64,000 nucleotides of DNA, from contig WLWT01000001.1 in the NCBI GenBank assembly GCA_012103455.1, forward strand, positions 3,479,288-3,543,287, given 5' to 3'. Below are positions 26,560 through 36,486 of the stretch, piece after piece (the stretch's first letter is position 1; each line of letters begins with the position of its first letter). The position numbers were made by a program, and so were the translations under genes. Origin of the DNA: Gammaproteobacteria bacterium. GTDB lineage: Bacteria > Pseudomonadota > Gammaproteobacteria > HK1. Below the pieces are notes generated by a model. The model did no database searches and had not been told where the DNA came from. It saw only the letters and a list, made by a program, of their open reading frames with translations.

Positions 26560-27479
26560 CGATCCACTCCCAACAGCCGGCGTGCACCAGCGGCATCACG
26601 CGCGATTTGAACTTTAAGGGCGTCCAGCGATTCGAACTTGCGTTCCGGGCGCAGGCGCTCCACCAGTTCAACCCGGATCCGCTGGCCGTAGATGGAACGG
26701 TTGAAATTGAACAAATGCACTTCAAGCTGGACGTCTTCGCCAACCACGGTCGGGCGCCGTCCCACATTGGCCACCCCTGCTAACTGTTCACCATTCATGT
26801 CCACGCGCACGGCGAACACGCCGCAGATGGGCGGGCGAATGCCGTCAAGACGCACGTTCGCAGTGGGGAAACCAATAGTGCGGCCTAGTTGCCTGCCATA
26901 AGCAACACGTCCTTGAATATTGTAGGTGGCCCCGAGCAACGCTTCGGCGCCGCGCAGATCGCCTGCCTCCAGACACTTGCGTACCCGCGAGCTAGATACC
27001 CGCTCGCCGTCCAGTTCGAAGGTCTCGTGCCGGGCCACGCGAAATCCATGGGGTGCAGCGCATTCGGTCAACAAAGTGAAATCGCCGGCACTCTTGGCGC
27101 CAAAACGAAAATCATCCCCCACCACTACAAGCCTCACGCCTAAACGGGCAGCCAACACCTCATCGATAAATTCACGCGGCGCCAAGGCGCCGAACCCGGC
27201 GGTGAAGCGCACCAACAACACTCTATCGATCCCGGTTGCCCGCAGCCGCAGCAACTTTTCGGCCAAACCGGTAAGACGAAGGGGCGCGTTATCGCCGCGA
27301 AAAAACTCCAGGGGGTGAGGCTCGAATATCATCAGCGTCGTCGGCAATCCTGCCGCTTCGGCCCGAAGCTGGCGCACAATGGCTTGGTGCCCGAGATGCA
27401 CGCCATCGAAATTACCGACGGTCAAGGCGCAGCCGCGGTGCCTTGGTGCGACATTGTGCAAACCGCGGATGAGCTCCAA
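26556..27479 (-). CDS. ribF: Bifunctional riboflavin kinase / FAD synthetase RibF
   Basis: Makes FMN from riboflavin and FAD from FMN. 307 residues: the N-terminal FMN adenylyltransferase domain carries GNFDGVHLGHQ (~23-33) and SSSRVRKCL (~157-165), and the C-terminal riboflavin kinase domain has GRTIGFPTANV (~196-206) and NVGRRPTV (~238). Full length. It is upstream of and translationally coupled to lspA, in the conserved murJ-ribF-lspA-ispH order. Confidence 0.95.
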   Translation of the reverse strand: MELIRGLHNVAPRHRGCALTVGNFDGVHLGHQAIVRQLRAEAAGLPTTLMIFEPHPLEFFRGDNAPLRLTGLAEKLLRLRATGIDRVLLVRFTAGFGALAPREFIDEVLAARLGVRLVVVGDDFRFGAKSAGDFTLLTECAAPHGFRVARHETFELDGERVSSSRVRKCLEAGDLRGAEALLGATYNIQGRVAYGRQLGRTIGFPTANVRLDGIRPPICGVFAVRVDMNGEQLAGVANVGRRPTVVGEDVQLEVHLFNFNRSIYGQRIRVELVERLRPERKFESLDALKVQIARDAAGARRLLGVDR

Positions 27480-27570
27480 TTACGCAGTCTCCGAGCGATA
27501 AGGATGACAACCCAGCGCCTGATTATACGCAGGTCCTGTTCACCTCTCACCCGAGTGGGCCACTTAAGTC

Positions 27571-29112
27571 CTAATCAGGACGCCGGATCTGACTGGGCCG
27601 CAGGCCGAACAGCAGCAGTGCACCGCCATAGGTGAGCACACCGAATCCTACCGTCAGCGCCAACCGCCAAACGCGCTCCTGAAAGGGCGCGTTCAACCAC
27701 ACCGTCAACTCTCCGGCTATCCAATACACGCCCACTCCCATGAGACCAGCAGCGCTGCCCACCGCAGCGGCGAAACGCCACCAGCCCGGCTTTGGCGAAT
27801 GGATGCCACGGCTCACCAACCCCCTATATAACAATCCGGCGTTGACCATGGACGACAGCGCGGTCGCGAGGGCGAGCCCGGCGTGGGCCAATGTGAACAC
27901 CAAAAGCAGGTTGAAGATCAGGTTCGCGGCCATGGCCACCAGCCCTATACGTACCGGGGTCACCATGTCTTGGCGGGCAAAATATCCCGGGGCGAGGATT
28001 TTTATCATGACAAACCCCGTCAACCCGATGGCATAAGCAATCAAGCTAAGACTCGCCATGCGCACATCGGCGCCAGTGAAAGCGCCGTATTGAAACAACG
28101 TGCTGAGCAACGGCCCAGCCAGTACCGCCAAGCCCACCGATGCTGGAACGGCGATTAAAAATCCCCAGCGCAGCGCCCAGTCCAAGGTCGCCGAAAAAGC
28201 CCCTGGATCGCGCTGCGCGTGCTCCGATGAAAGCCGCGGTAATATCACCGTCCCCAGGGCGACGCCGAACACCCCTAGGGGAAACTCCATCAAACGATCG
28301 GAGAAATAAAGCCACGAGACGCTGCCGGTCACCAGAAAAGATGCGAGCAAAGTGTCGATCAGCAAATTGATTTGACTGACCGATGCGCCGAAAAGAGCCG
28401 GCGCCATGAGCTTGACAATGCGCTTGACGCCTGCATGCCCAACGTTGAGCCGCGGCCTTGCCAAAAGACCCAGCTTGGCCATCAGCGGTAGCTGGAAGCC
28501 GAGTTGCGCTGCACCGCCCAGGCACACACCCCAAGCCAACGCGGTCACCGGCTGCGCCAACGCCGGGGCCAAAAAGAGCGCGCAACTGATGATCGAAATA
28601 TTCAACAATACAGGCGTGAACGCCGGTACCCCGAACCGCTCGTACGAATTGAGAGCACCGCCAGCCAGCGCAGCTAGAGAGATAAACAGTAGATAAGGAA
28701 ACGTGATACGCAACATATCCGCCGTAAGCGCGAGTTTGCCCGCTTCCCCGGTGACAAAACCGGGGGCGAACACAGCGACAAACGCTGGCGCTGCGAGCAT
28801 ACCTAGCGCTGTCAGCACCAGCAGTACCGCACTCAAAGTGCCCGCTGTATGGGCGATCAGATCGCGTACGGCGGACAAATCGCGGGTTGTACGGTACTCC
28901 GACAGGACCGGCACGAAAGCTTGCGAAAACGCCCCTTCGGCGAATAAGCGGCGTAGGAAGTTCGGTATTCTGAAAGCCACGAAGAATGCATCGGCACCAG
29001 AGCCGGCGCCAAATGTGCGGGCGATTACCACATCGCGCAGCAATCCCAAGATCCTGGATGCAACCGTGTTGGTACCGACGGTCAACAACGAACTCAGCAA
29101 TGCTCCTCTCAT
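27571..29112 (-). CDS. murJ: Lipid II flippase MurJ
   Basis: Multi-helix inner-membrane protein (513 residues, ~14 helices) that flips lipid II for peptidoglycan synthesis. Typical sequence is seen at the start (TNTVASRILGLLRDVVIARTFG), in the FRIPNFLRRLFAEGAFSQAFVP segment (~48-69) with its conserved Arg residues, and in the mid-protein FGASVSQINLLIDTLLAS. The start is the ATG at 29112. It faces the divergent rpsT gene and is followed by ribF after a 91-base gap. Confidence 0.95.
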   Translation of the reverse strand: MRGALLSSLLTVGTNTVASRILGLLRDVVIARTFGAGSGADAFFVAFRIPNFLRRLFAEGAFSQAFVPVLSEYRTTRDLSAVRDLIAHTAGTLSAVLLVLTALGMLAAPAFVAVFAPGFVTGEAGKLALTADMLRITFPYLLFISLAALAGGALNSYERFGVPAFTPVLLNISIISCALFLAPALAQPVTALAWGVCLGGAAQLGFQLPLMAKLGLLARPRLNVGHAGVKRIVKLMAPALFGASVSQINLLIDTLLASFLVTGSVSWLYFSDRLMEFPLGVFGVALGTVILPRLSSEHAQRDPGAFSATLDWALRWGFLIAVPASVGLAVLAGPLLSTLFQYGAFTGADVRMASLSLIAYAIGLTGFVMIKILAPGYFARQDMVTPVRIGLVAMAANLIFNLLLVFTLAHAGLALATALSSMVNAGLLYRGLVSRGIHSPKPGWWRFAAAVGSAAGLMGVGVYWIAGELTVWLNAPFQERVWRLALTVGFGVLTYGGALLLFGLRPSQIRRPD

Positions 29113-29203
29113 CGCGGCAGTGATTCTGGCACCGTTGACAAATTGACTTCACCCACGGTAGACGAGATAATTCGCGGCCTTGTTGCACAACGCAGGCATT
29201 TTA

Positions 29204-29467
29204 GTGGCAAATTCACCGCAAGCTCGCAAACGCACCCTGCAAGCTGAAAGAAACCGGCAGCGCAACATGGGTCAACGCTCTATGATGCGCACCTATATCA
29301 AGAAAGTGGTAAAAGCCATTGAGTCGGGTGACAAACAAGCGGCTCAAGCCGCCTATGCCAGCGCCGTGCCGATCATCGATCGCACGGCTGGCCGCGGACT
29401 CATTCACCAAAACAAAGCTGCTCGGCATAAATCGCGTTTGCACGCGAAGTTGCGCGCCCTCGCCTAG
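29204..29467 (+). CDS. rpsT: 30S ribosomal protein S20
   Basis: Small basic protein of 87 residues that binds 16S rRNA. The GTG at 29204 is chosen because S20 proteins begin (M)ANSxQARKR; here the codon gives [10 protein letters not shown], read with fMet. The conserved end [13 protein letters not shown] is present. It is a single-gene unit divergent from murJ. The ~90-base gap to murJ (29113-29203) must carry both promoters. Confidence 0.95.
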   Translation: MANSPQARKRTLQAERNRQRNMGQRSMMRTYIKKVVKAIESGDKQAAQAAYASAVPIIDRTAGRGLIHQNKAARHKSRLHAKLRALA

Positions 29468-29481
29468 CCCGCGTGCTTCGC

Positions 29482-30580
29482 TCAATCGGCCAGCACCACC
29501 AAGTTATCGCGGTGGACCAGTTCCGGCTGATTGACGTAACCCAACACCTGCGAGATGTGTTCGCTTGACACGCCGGCAAGACGTCTGCATTCATCGGCAC
29601 CATAGTTGACCAGTCCCCGGGCTACCTCCTTGCCCTCGGTATCTACGCAGCTGATAATTTCGCCACGCGAGAAGTGGCCATCCACCGCTTTTACGCCAAC
29701 GGCCAACAGGCTGCTGCCGGCGCGGGTCACGACCCTCACCGCACCGTCGTCTATGTGCAAGCACCCACGCACCCGAACCTGGCCGGCCATCCAGCGCTTG
29801 CGGGCAGCTAAGCGAGTGCGCCCCGGCCGCAGCCAGGTGCCAACAGGCTCACCGTCCATCAGCCTTGCCAGAATATGCTCTTCGCGTCCCGATGCGATGA
29901 TCGTAAGCGTGCCCGAACGCGCTGCCAGCGCGGCGGCCCGCAGCTTGGTTGTCATACCACCGCGGCCTAGCGTGCTGCCGCCTTCGGCGACCGCCATCAG
30001 TGAACGGTCTCCAGCTTGTGCCTCGCCGATCAGCCGGGCATCGCCATCACGGCGGGGATCTGCGGTATAGAGGCCGGCTTGATCGGTCAGTATGATCAAC
30101 CGTTCAGCTTCTATCAAATTGGCCGCCAATCCCGCCAGGGTATCGTTGTCGCCCAGCCGGCTGTCGTCGGTGGAGATGGCGTCATTCTCATTCACCACTG
30201 GCACCACCCCCAGTTCGAGCAGCGTGCGCAGGGTACTGCGCGCATTGAGATAGCGTTCACGGCTTTCGAAGTCGTCATGGGTCAACAACACCTGAGCGGT
30301 ATGGCGCGCATAGGCCTGAAAACAACGCTCATAGAGCTGCACCACGCCCATTTGTCCCACTGCCGCCGCCGCTTGCAGCTCATATAGAGCAGCGGGCCGC
30401 GTGCGCCAAGCGAGGCGATGCATACCTTCAGCCACCGCCCCGGATGAGACCAGCACAACCTGTACGCCGCCATCCAACAACGCAGCCATTTCACCGGCCC
30501 ATCGGCTGACGGCTGCCGTATCCAAGCCACGGCCATCGTTGGTCAGCAGGGCGCTCCCTATTTTGATGACGACTACTGTC

Positions 30581-30582
<2 letters not shown>
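29482..30582 (-). CDS. proB: Glutamate 5-kinase ProB
   Basis: First enzyme of proline synthesis; phosphorylates glutamate and is normally feedback-inhibited by proline. 366 residues: the amino-acid kinase domain begins [11 protein letters not shown] (~4), with [15 protein letters not shown] (~44), [11 protein letters not shown] (~134) and [12 protein letters not shown] (~208), and a C-terminal PUA domain (~275-360). It lies directly downstream of obgE; a 14-bp triple repeat covers the junction and includes the proB start codon. Also downstream of rplU-rpmA on the same strand. Confidence 0.95.
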
Positions 30583-31710
<1,128 letters not shown>

Positions 31711-31720
31711 CTACTCAAGC

Positions 31721-31748
31721 AAAAAGCCCCGTACTTGGACGGGGCCTT
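31721..31748 (-). terminator. Hairpin terminator after rpmA
   Basis: On the minus strand, GGCCCCGT and ACGGGGC pair around a 6-base loop, followed by TTTTT. It could end or attenuate rplU-rpmA transcription before obgE. Two copies of agggcacctctag (around 31688 and 31762) flank it. Confidence 0.7.
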
Positions 31749-31782
31749 ATTGCAGAGGCGAGGGCACCTCTAGGTGCGGCGC

Positions 31783-32040
31783 TCAGGCGCTGACAACACT
31801 CACGTATTTACGCTTGTGTGGGCCTTTGGTCTCGAACAGCACTTTGCCTTCAGCTTTTGCATACAGCGTATAGTCCTTGCCGCAACCGACGTTGACGCCA
31901 GCATGAAACTTGGTGCCGCGCTGGCGCACGATGATGTTTCCAGCAATGACGGCCTCGCCGCCGTAACGCTTCACGCCTAGGCGTTTGGACTTCGAATCGC
32001 GGCCGTTGCGCGTACTGCCGCCTGCTTTTTTATGTGCCAT
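31783..32040 (-). CDS. rpmA: 50S ribosomal protein L27
   Basis: 85-residue large-subunit protein near the peptidyl-transferase centre. It starts [15 protein letters not shown] after Met and contains [15 protein letters not shown] (~31-45), as expected of L27. Second gene of the rplU-rpmA unit, 83 bases after rplU. Confidence 0.96.
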   Translation of the reverse strand: MAHKKAGGSTRNGRDSKSKRLGVKRYGGEAVIAGNIIVRQRGTKFHAGVNVGCGKDYTLYAKAEGKVLFETKGPHKRKYVSVVSA

Positions 32041-32123
32041 TAGGTTAGCTCTCCAATCTGCTGCGATCTGCGGACCGTCAAATTCATAGGAGTCAATTAG
32101 TGGGAATCGATCAGTGAATCGGT

Positions 32124-32507
32124 TTATAAGGAGGAGGGAGCATCGACACTGGCAGCTAACTCGCCGTTGATGGCCGTCTCAGCAGCGGCCGTCTCAGTAG
32201 TGGTGATTGCGCTGATGGTCAGCTCAGTGTAATGCTGGCGGTGCCCCTTGCGGCGCAAATAACCTTTGCGGCGCTTGAATTTGACCACCATAACTTTATC
32301 GCCGCGGCCATGTCCGCTGACGATGGCACTCACCCGGCCACCCTCGACATAAGGCGCGCCCACCTGGACCTCATCACCGTTACTCACCACTAATACAGTG
32401 TCGAAATCGATTGCCTCGCCTTCCTTGGCATCAAGGCGTTCCACGCGTAGCCGATCTCCTTCACTCACCCGGTATTGCTTACCCCCGGTGATGAAAACCG
32501 CGTTCAT
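32124..32507 (-). CDS. rplU: 50S ribosomal protein L21 with C-terminal extension
   Basis: 23S rRNA-binding ribosomal protein. The ATG at 32507 gives the standard start ([14 protein letters not shown]); 21 upstream codons are open but not homologous. The core ends near [20 protein letters not shown] (~70-89), after which a ~35-residue Ala/Thr/Glu-rich tail follows, longer than the usual ~103-residue protein. A 15-bp duplication at 32172-32201 lies in this tail and adds a repeated [12 protein letters not shown] segment. Confidence 0.94.
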   Translation of the reverse strand: MNAVFITGGKQYRVSEGDRLRVERLDAKEGEAIDFDTVLVVSNGDEVQVGAPYVEGGRVSAIVSGHGRGDKVMVVKFKRRKGYLRRKGHRQHYTELTISAITTTETAAAETAINGELAASVDAPSSL

Positions 32508-32706
32508 TGTGTATTCCTCTTGTAAGACAATTCGGCAGACGAGCTGGCAGTTAACCGATTCACCGAACAAAAGAGAGGAATTGTAAGCTGTGCCGTACCA
32601 CTGAACAAGGCGGTAAAAAGCATAGCCTAGCGAATTCTCAGGCGCTAAACCGCAGTCGATGTATACTTCTTAGCTAGCGCCCCACCGCACGCTCAAACAC
32701 CCACTT

Positions 32707-33693
32707 ATGCCGGCGACCACTGCACTCAGTCCTGAAGACATCCGCGCTCTGGCGGCGGCGGACCTGCGCGCCGTCGATGAGCGCATCTTGCGCTCACTGC
32801 AATCCGAAGTCGTGCTCATCAACGAGGTGGCAAGATACATTATCGGTGGTGGTGGCAAGCGGCTGAGGCCAACACTGGTATTACTGAGCGCCGGTGCCTA
32901 TGGTTATGAAGGCGAGCACCATCTCGAGATGGCCGCCATCATCGAGTTCATCCATACCGCCACCCTATTGCACGACGATGTGGTCGATGCCTCGGCCATG
33001 CGCCGCGGCAAGGATACGGCGAACATGGTTTGGGGCAACGAAGCCAGCGTGCTAGTCGGCGATTTCCTGTACTCGCGGGCCTTCCAGTTGATGGTGCGGG
33101 CTGGTTCGATGCGGGCCATGGAAATATTCGCCGAGACCACCAACGTCATCGCCGAAGGCGAAGTGCTGCAATTACTCAGCATTCACGAGCCGGCCACCAC
33201 CGAGGAGCAATATCTGGCGGTGATACGCGCCAAAACCGCCAAGTTGTTCGAAGCGTCGGCACGTCTGGGGCCAGTACTCACCGGCTACGGACGGCAGATG
33301 GAGGAGCTGATGGCCGAATATGGGCGCCATCTAGGCACGGCGTACCAGTTGGTAGACGATGTACTCGACTACCGTGGCGATGCGCAGGCAATCGGTAAAA
33401 ACGTAGGGGACGATCTGGCCGAGGGTAAACCCACCTTGCCACTCATCTACACTATGCGCCATGGCACCCCCGCCCAAGCGAAAGTGATCAAAAACGCCAT
33501 CAAAAACGGCGGCCGTGATGCCATCGATGAAGTCGTGACCATCGTTGAATCGACCGGTGCGATTGAATACACTACGGCGTTCGCCCAGGCTGAAGCCGAG
33601 CGCGCTGCAGACGCACTCGAGGGAATTCCCGATTCCCCATTCACTGATGCACTGCGCGGCCTAGCTCACTTCGCCGTCGATCGCAGCAGTTAG
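32707..33693 (+). CDS. ispB: Octaprenyl diphosphate synthase IspB
   Basis: Trans-prenyltransferase of 328 residues that makes the polyprenyl side chain of ubiquinone. The first aspartate-rich motif is in LLHDDVVDASAMRRG (~85-99) and the second in LVDDVLDYRGD (~216-226); GGGKRLRPTLVLLS (~46) binds isopentenyl diphosphate. Divergent from rplU, the standard arrangement. Start is ATG at 32707. Confidence 0.95.
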   Translation: MPATTALSPEDIRALAAADLRAVDERILRSLQSEVVLINEVARYIIGGGGKRLRPTLVLLSAGAYGYEGEHHLEMAAIIEFIHTATLLHDDVVDASAMRRGKDTANMVWGNEASVLVGDFLYSRAFQLMVRAGSMRAMEIFAETTNVIAEGEVLQLLSIHEPATTEEQYLAVIRAKTAKLFEASARLGPVLTGYGRQMEELMAEYGRHLGTAYQLVDDVLDYRGDAQAIGKNVGDDLAEGKPTLPLIYTMRHGTPAQAKVIKNAIKNGGRDAIDEVVTIVESTGAIEYTTAFAQAEAERAADALEGIPDSPFTDALRGLAHFAVDRSS

Positions 33694-33737
33694 CTTCAAA
33701 GACCTTGGCGCGCCGGCGAAAACCGCCGGACGAAAAT

Positions 33738-33814
33738 CGGGGTGTAGCTCAGCTTGGTAGAGCACTGTCTTCGGGAGGCAGGGGCCGGAGGTTCAAATCC
33801 TCTCACCCCGACCA
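33738..33814 (+). tRNA. tRNA-Pro(CGG)
   Basis: A complete 77-base cloverleaf with encoded CCA. Acceptor CGGGGTG (33738-33744) pairs with CACCCCG (33804-33810). The D arm is GCTC..GAGC. The anticodon loop TTCGGGA sits in stem CTGTC/GGCAG, giving anticodon CGG. The T arm is GGAGG-TTCAAAT-CCTCT. It starts 44 bases after ispB and borders the accessory region to its right. Confidence 0.95.
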
Positions 33815-34325
33815 ATTAAATCAACAACTTGCGACGCTGCCCAAAACCGCAGCACGTCCCGGGGTGCACCAGGGGGTGCGCATCATGGTATGCGATCAGT
33901 ATACGTCCGCACACAAACGCCCCGAACAAGCCCTGCCGCATTGCCAACAGCAGTCCACGTAGATGGCAGCACGCCTGAGTGCGTGTCCACGACACCGCCC
34001 TGACCTACGGCATTGAAGTCCATTCACACAAGCCGGATTGACTTCCACGTTCGCCGACTGGAACCGCTTCACTCCCGCGCGGACCGCCTATGCCCACTTC
34101 GCGTCCATGCGGCCGCCAGCACGCAACCGATGCTTACTGATAGCAAGTTGTGATTTGGCGAACTTCTCCGGTCTCAGTCGGATAGCTCGCTGTGGCTTCA
34201 TCATCCTTGCCCGGCAGAAACGATCGTGGTCGCACATAGTTGAAGTCCGACACTTGTGCCAAGTTGGGTGCACGCCCCTCGACGTCTTGGCGAATGCCTT
34301 GAACCGGTTACCGTCGTCGCTGTGA
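33815..34325. other. Gap of ~510 bases next to tRNA-Pro, no gene recognised
   Basis: Short open frames exist on both strands but none resembles a known family. No integrase, repeat of the tRNA 3' end or inverted repeat is evident. The segment marks the switch from housekeeping genes to the accessory minus-strand region. Confidence 0.5.
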
Positions 34326-35762
34326 TCACCTGGACGGAATGGGCGTAGCCCCTGGCGTTCCGGATTGTAGCGCGACCTCACGGCCACCGTATCGTTCAAC
34401 CAAGCCTGCCTGGTCAAGCTTTGCGCGGCGATCAGCATCGGCGGGATCGACGACGCTACGCCAGAGTGCCTCATGTTCGCGAACTAGCGCAGGCTTCGAA
34501 CCGGAAATGTCCGTGGTCTCACCCGGGTCCGACTCGACGTCGAACAACTCAGGGGCGTGACCGACATAGTGAATGTACTTATAGCGGTCACTACGGACCA
34601 TGAATGCACCACTTGCGGAACCCACCGCATGGTATTCGCTGAACGCAAAACGCTCCGAAACGCAGCGCCCGCGCGCGAGGTCGAAGAGCGAGCGCCCGGG
34701 ACGCACCGAGGGGTCGCCAGGCTGCCCCACTCCGATGCCTTGCAAGACCGTCGGAAAGACATCGACCAGACTAGCCGGTGTTGAGCACACTTCACCCCGG
34801 GTACGTCCGGGCCTGCCAGGATCAGCGGGACACGCGCCGAACCATCGTACAGCGTGCATTCCCCCCACAGACCCCGGTTTCCCAAGTTGTCTCCATGATC
34901 GGAGCTACAGATGACACGGGTAGTCTCAGCAAGCCTGGTCTGTTCAAGCGCATTTAGAATGCGGCCGATCTGGTGGTCTAGAAAGCTGCACAACGCGTAG
35001 TAGCACGCGGTCGCGAGCTTACGCGAGTGGTCATCGAGCGAGTCATCAACCGGCTGGCATTGGTGGAACGCTTCCACCCACGGGTGGCGCTTATATCCCG
35101 AGCGTGGGTGCAACGGTGGATCTGGAATCCGACTCAGCGGATAGATGTCAAGGAACTCCTGTGGGACTGTCAGCGGGAAGTGTGGCGCGACGAGCCCCAC
35201 GAACAATGCCCAGGGCTTATCCGGCGTGGACGATGCGACTTCGCGTATCCATGCGCACGCGCTGTCGGTGTTCTCCATATCGAATGAGTTGTAGCTTGAA
35301 AGCCCGGCACCAATCGGGAGCAACATGTTTGCTGCCTTGTCCGGTGTCTGGGGCGGTGGTTCACGAACGGAGCCCCACACCTGCCCCACGCCGCCAGCGA
35401 GATGTAGGGGATTGATCTGGCGGCTGAAGCCAGTGGGATCGCTGGCGTTTCGAAAATGCAGCTTCCCAATCGATTCGGCGCGGTGGCCGTGACGCGGCAG
35501 AACATGTCCCCAACTCTCTACGCGCCCGTCATACCCCATCGCGTTGTCCCAATAACCGGTTTCGTGAACATCCCTGCCAGTTGCAAGCGCAGCGCGCGCA
35601 GGTACGTAAATCGGGCTGTTGGTGTAGGCCGCGGTAAATCGCGTACCGCGTTCAGCGAGACGGTCTGTGTTGGGAGTTCTTCCTAGCGGGGCTCCTGCGC
35701 AACCCATTGCACCCGAGTTGTGCTCATCAGAGAGTTAGGTACAACAAGTTCTGCGCCTTCAC
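34326..35762 (-). pseudogene. Sulfatase family protein, inactivated
   Basis: Read from 35762: a plausible GTG start, then a frame break before LSDEHNSGAMGCAG, a long stretch with PNTDRLAERGTRF and CSSDHGDNLGNRGLWGECTLYDGSARVPL, then a second frame break near 34800. The C-terminus continues in another frame (DVFPTVLQGIGV, RYKYIHYVGHAPELFDVESDP). The active-site motif CxPxR reads YVPAR: codon TAC where TGC (Cys, the formylglycine precursor) is expected. Two frameshifts and loss of the catalytic cysteine make this a pseudogene. The substrate class would have been choline- or aryl-sulfate type. Confidence 0.82.
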
Positions 35763-35781
35763 GGATACCTCCGTCGCTCGT

Positions 35782-36483
35782 TCACGCTACGACCGGGATA
35801 GACAGCGGTGTTAGCGCGCTGTCCATCCGCCGTCCACCGGCAAGCTCGCACCGGTGATCTGGCTGGCGGCCTCCATGCAGAGAAAGTGCACGAAGGCGCC
35901 AATCTGCTCCGGTGTTCGGATAGGGACTGAGATCTACGTTGAAGCGTCGGGCGTTGTACAACTGAGGTACCAGACAGATGTCAGCCAATGTCGGCAAGTC
36001 ACCTTCGCAGAACATACCCGTACGCGCGTCGTTCGCGAGCATCGCCTCCAGGGCGGCTAGCCCTCCAGCTACCCAGTGCACATACCAACGGCCACGTTCC
36101 TCGGAGCTTAAACCCAGTTCGCCCGTGAGATGCTGTAGCACACGGAGGTTATTGATGGGATGTATTTCACAGGCCACTGCCAACGCAAAGGCGCGAACGC
36201 GCGCTCGTCCCACGGGGTCAGACGGAATTAGCGGCGGCTTGGGCCGTGTCTCCTCCAAGTACTCGATGATTGCTAGCGACTGCGTAAGGTTGGCACCATC
36301 AATGGAAAGCACCGGCACAAGCTGCTGCGGGTTTAATGCAGCGAACGTTGGCTGAAGGTGTTCGCCTCCTCCTTGCACAAGCGACACTCCCCTGTGCATC
36401 CATTCGATACCCTTGAGATTGAGCGCGATTCGTACTCGGTAGGCTGCGGATGACCGCCAGTAGCCATGCAGGCACACCGACAC
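35782..36483 (-). CDS. maiA: Maleylacetoacetate isomerase (GST family), C-terminus replaced
   Basis: Zeta-class glutathione transferase that isomerises maleylacetoacetate in tyrosine degradation. The N-terminal thioredoxin-like domain has the SSAAYRVRIALNLKG motif (~11-25) with the catalytic serines, NPQQLVPVL (~51-59) and SLAIIEYLEE. The helical domain continues to ADICLVPQLYNARRFNVDLSPYP (~166-188). After about residue 189 the sequence no longer matches the family, because the DNA switches to the 3' end of an unrelated SDR gene read out of frame. The last ~45 residues are therefore junk and the enzyme may be impaired. It follows fahA by 3 bases. Confidence 0.8.
   Translation of the reverse strand: MSVCLHGYWRSSAAYRVRIALNLKGIEWMHRGVSLVQGGGEHLQPTFAALNPQQLVPVLSIDGANLTQSLAIIEYLEETRPKPPLIPSDPVGRARVRAFALAVACEIHPINNLRVLQHLTGELGLSSEERGRWYVHWVAGGLAALEAMLANDARTGMFCEGDLPTLADICLVPQLYNARRFNVDLSPYPNTGADWRLRALSLHGGRQPDHRCELAGGRRMDSALTPLSIPVVA
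35811..35926 (-). pseudogene. SDR gene 3' end joined to maiA
   Basis: In the frame ending at the TAA 35811-35813, the minus strand reads RTPEQIGAFVHFLCMEAAS and then ITGASLPVDGGWTAR. This is the characteristic C-terminus of hydroxybutyrate-dehydrogenase-like SDR proteins. Only ~38 residues remain. The junction with maiA lies near 35926 and must come from a deletion or rearrangement. Confidence 0.7.
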
Positions 36484-36486
36484 AGC

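Noticed and set aside
28046..29188. 380-codon minus-strand frame overlapping murJ
   Set aside because: Arg/Cys-rich composition without family features; murJ in the other frame is fully conserved.
33815..34325. Integrase remnant or island end next to tRNA-Pro
   Set aside because: The position invites it, but no integrase-like sequence and no repeat of the tRNA 3' end could be found in the window.
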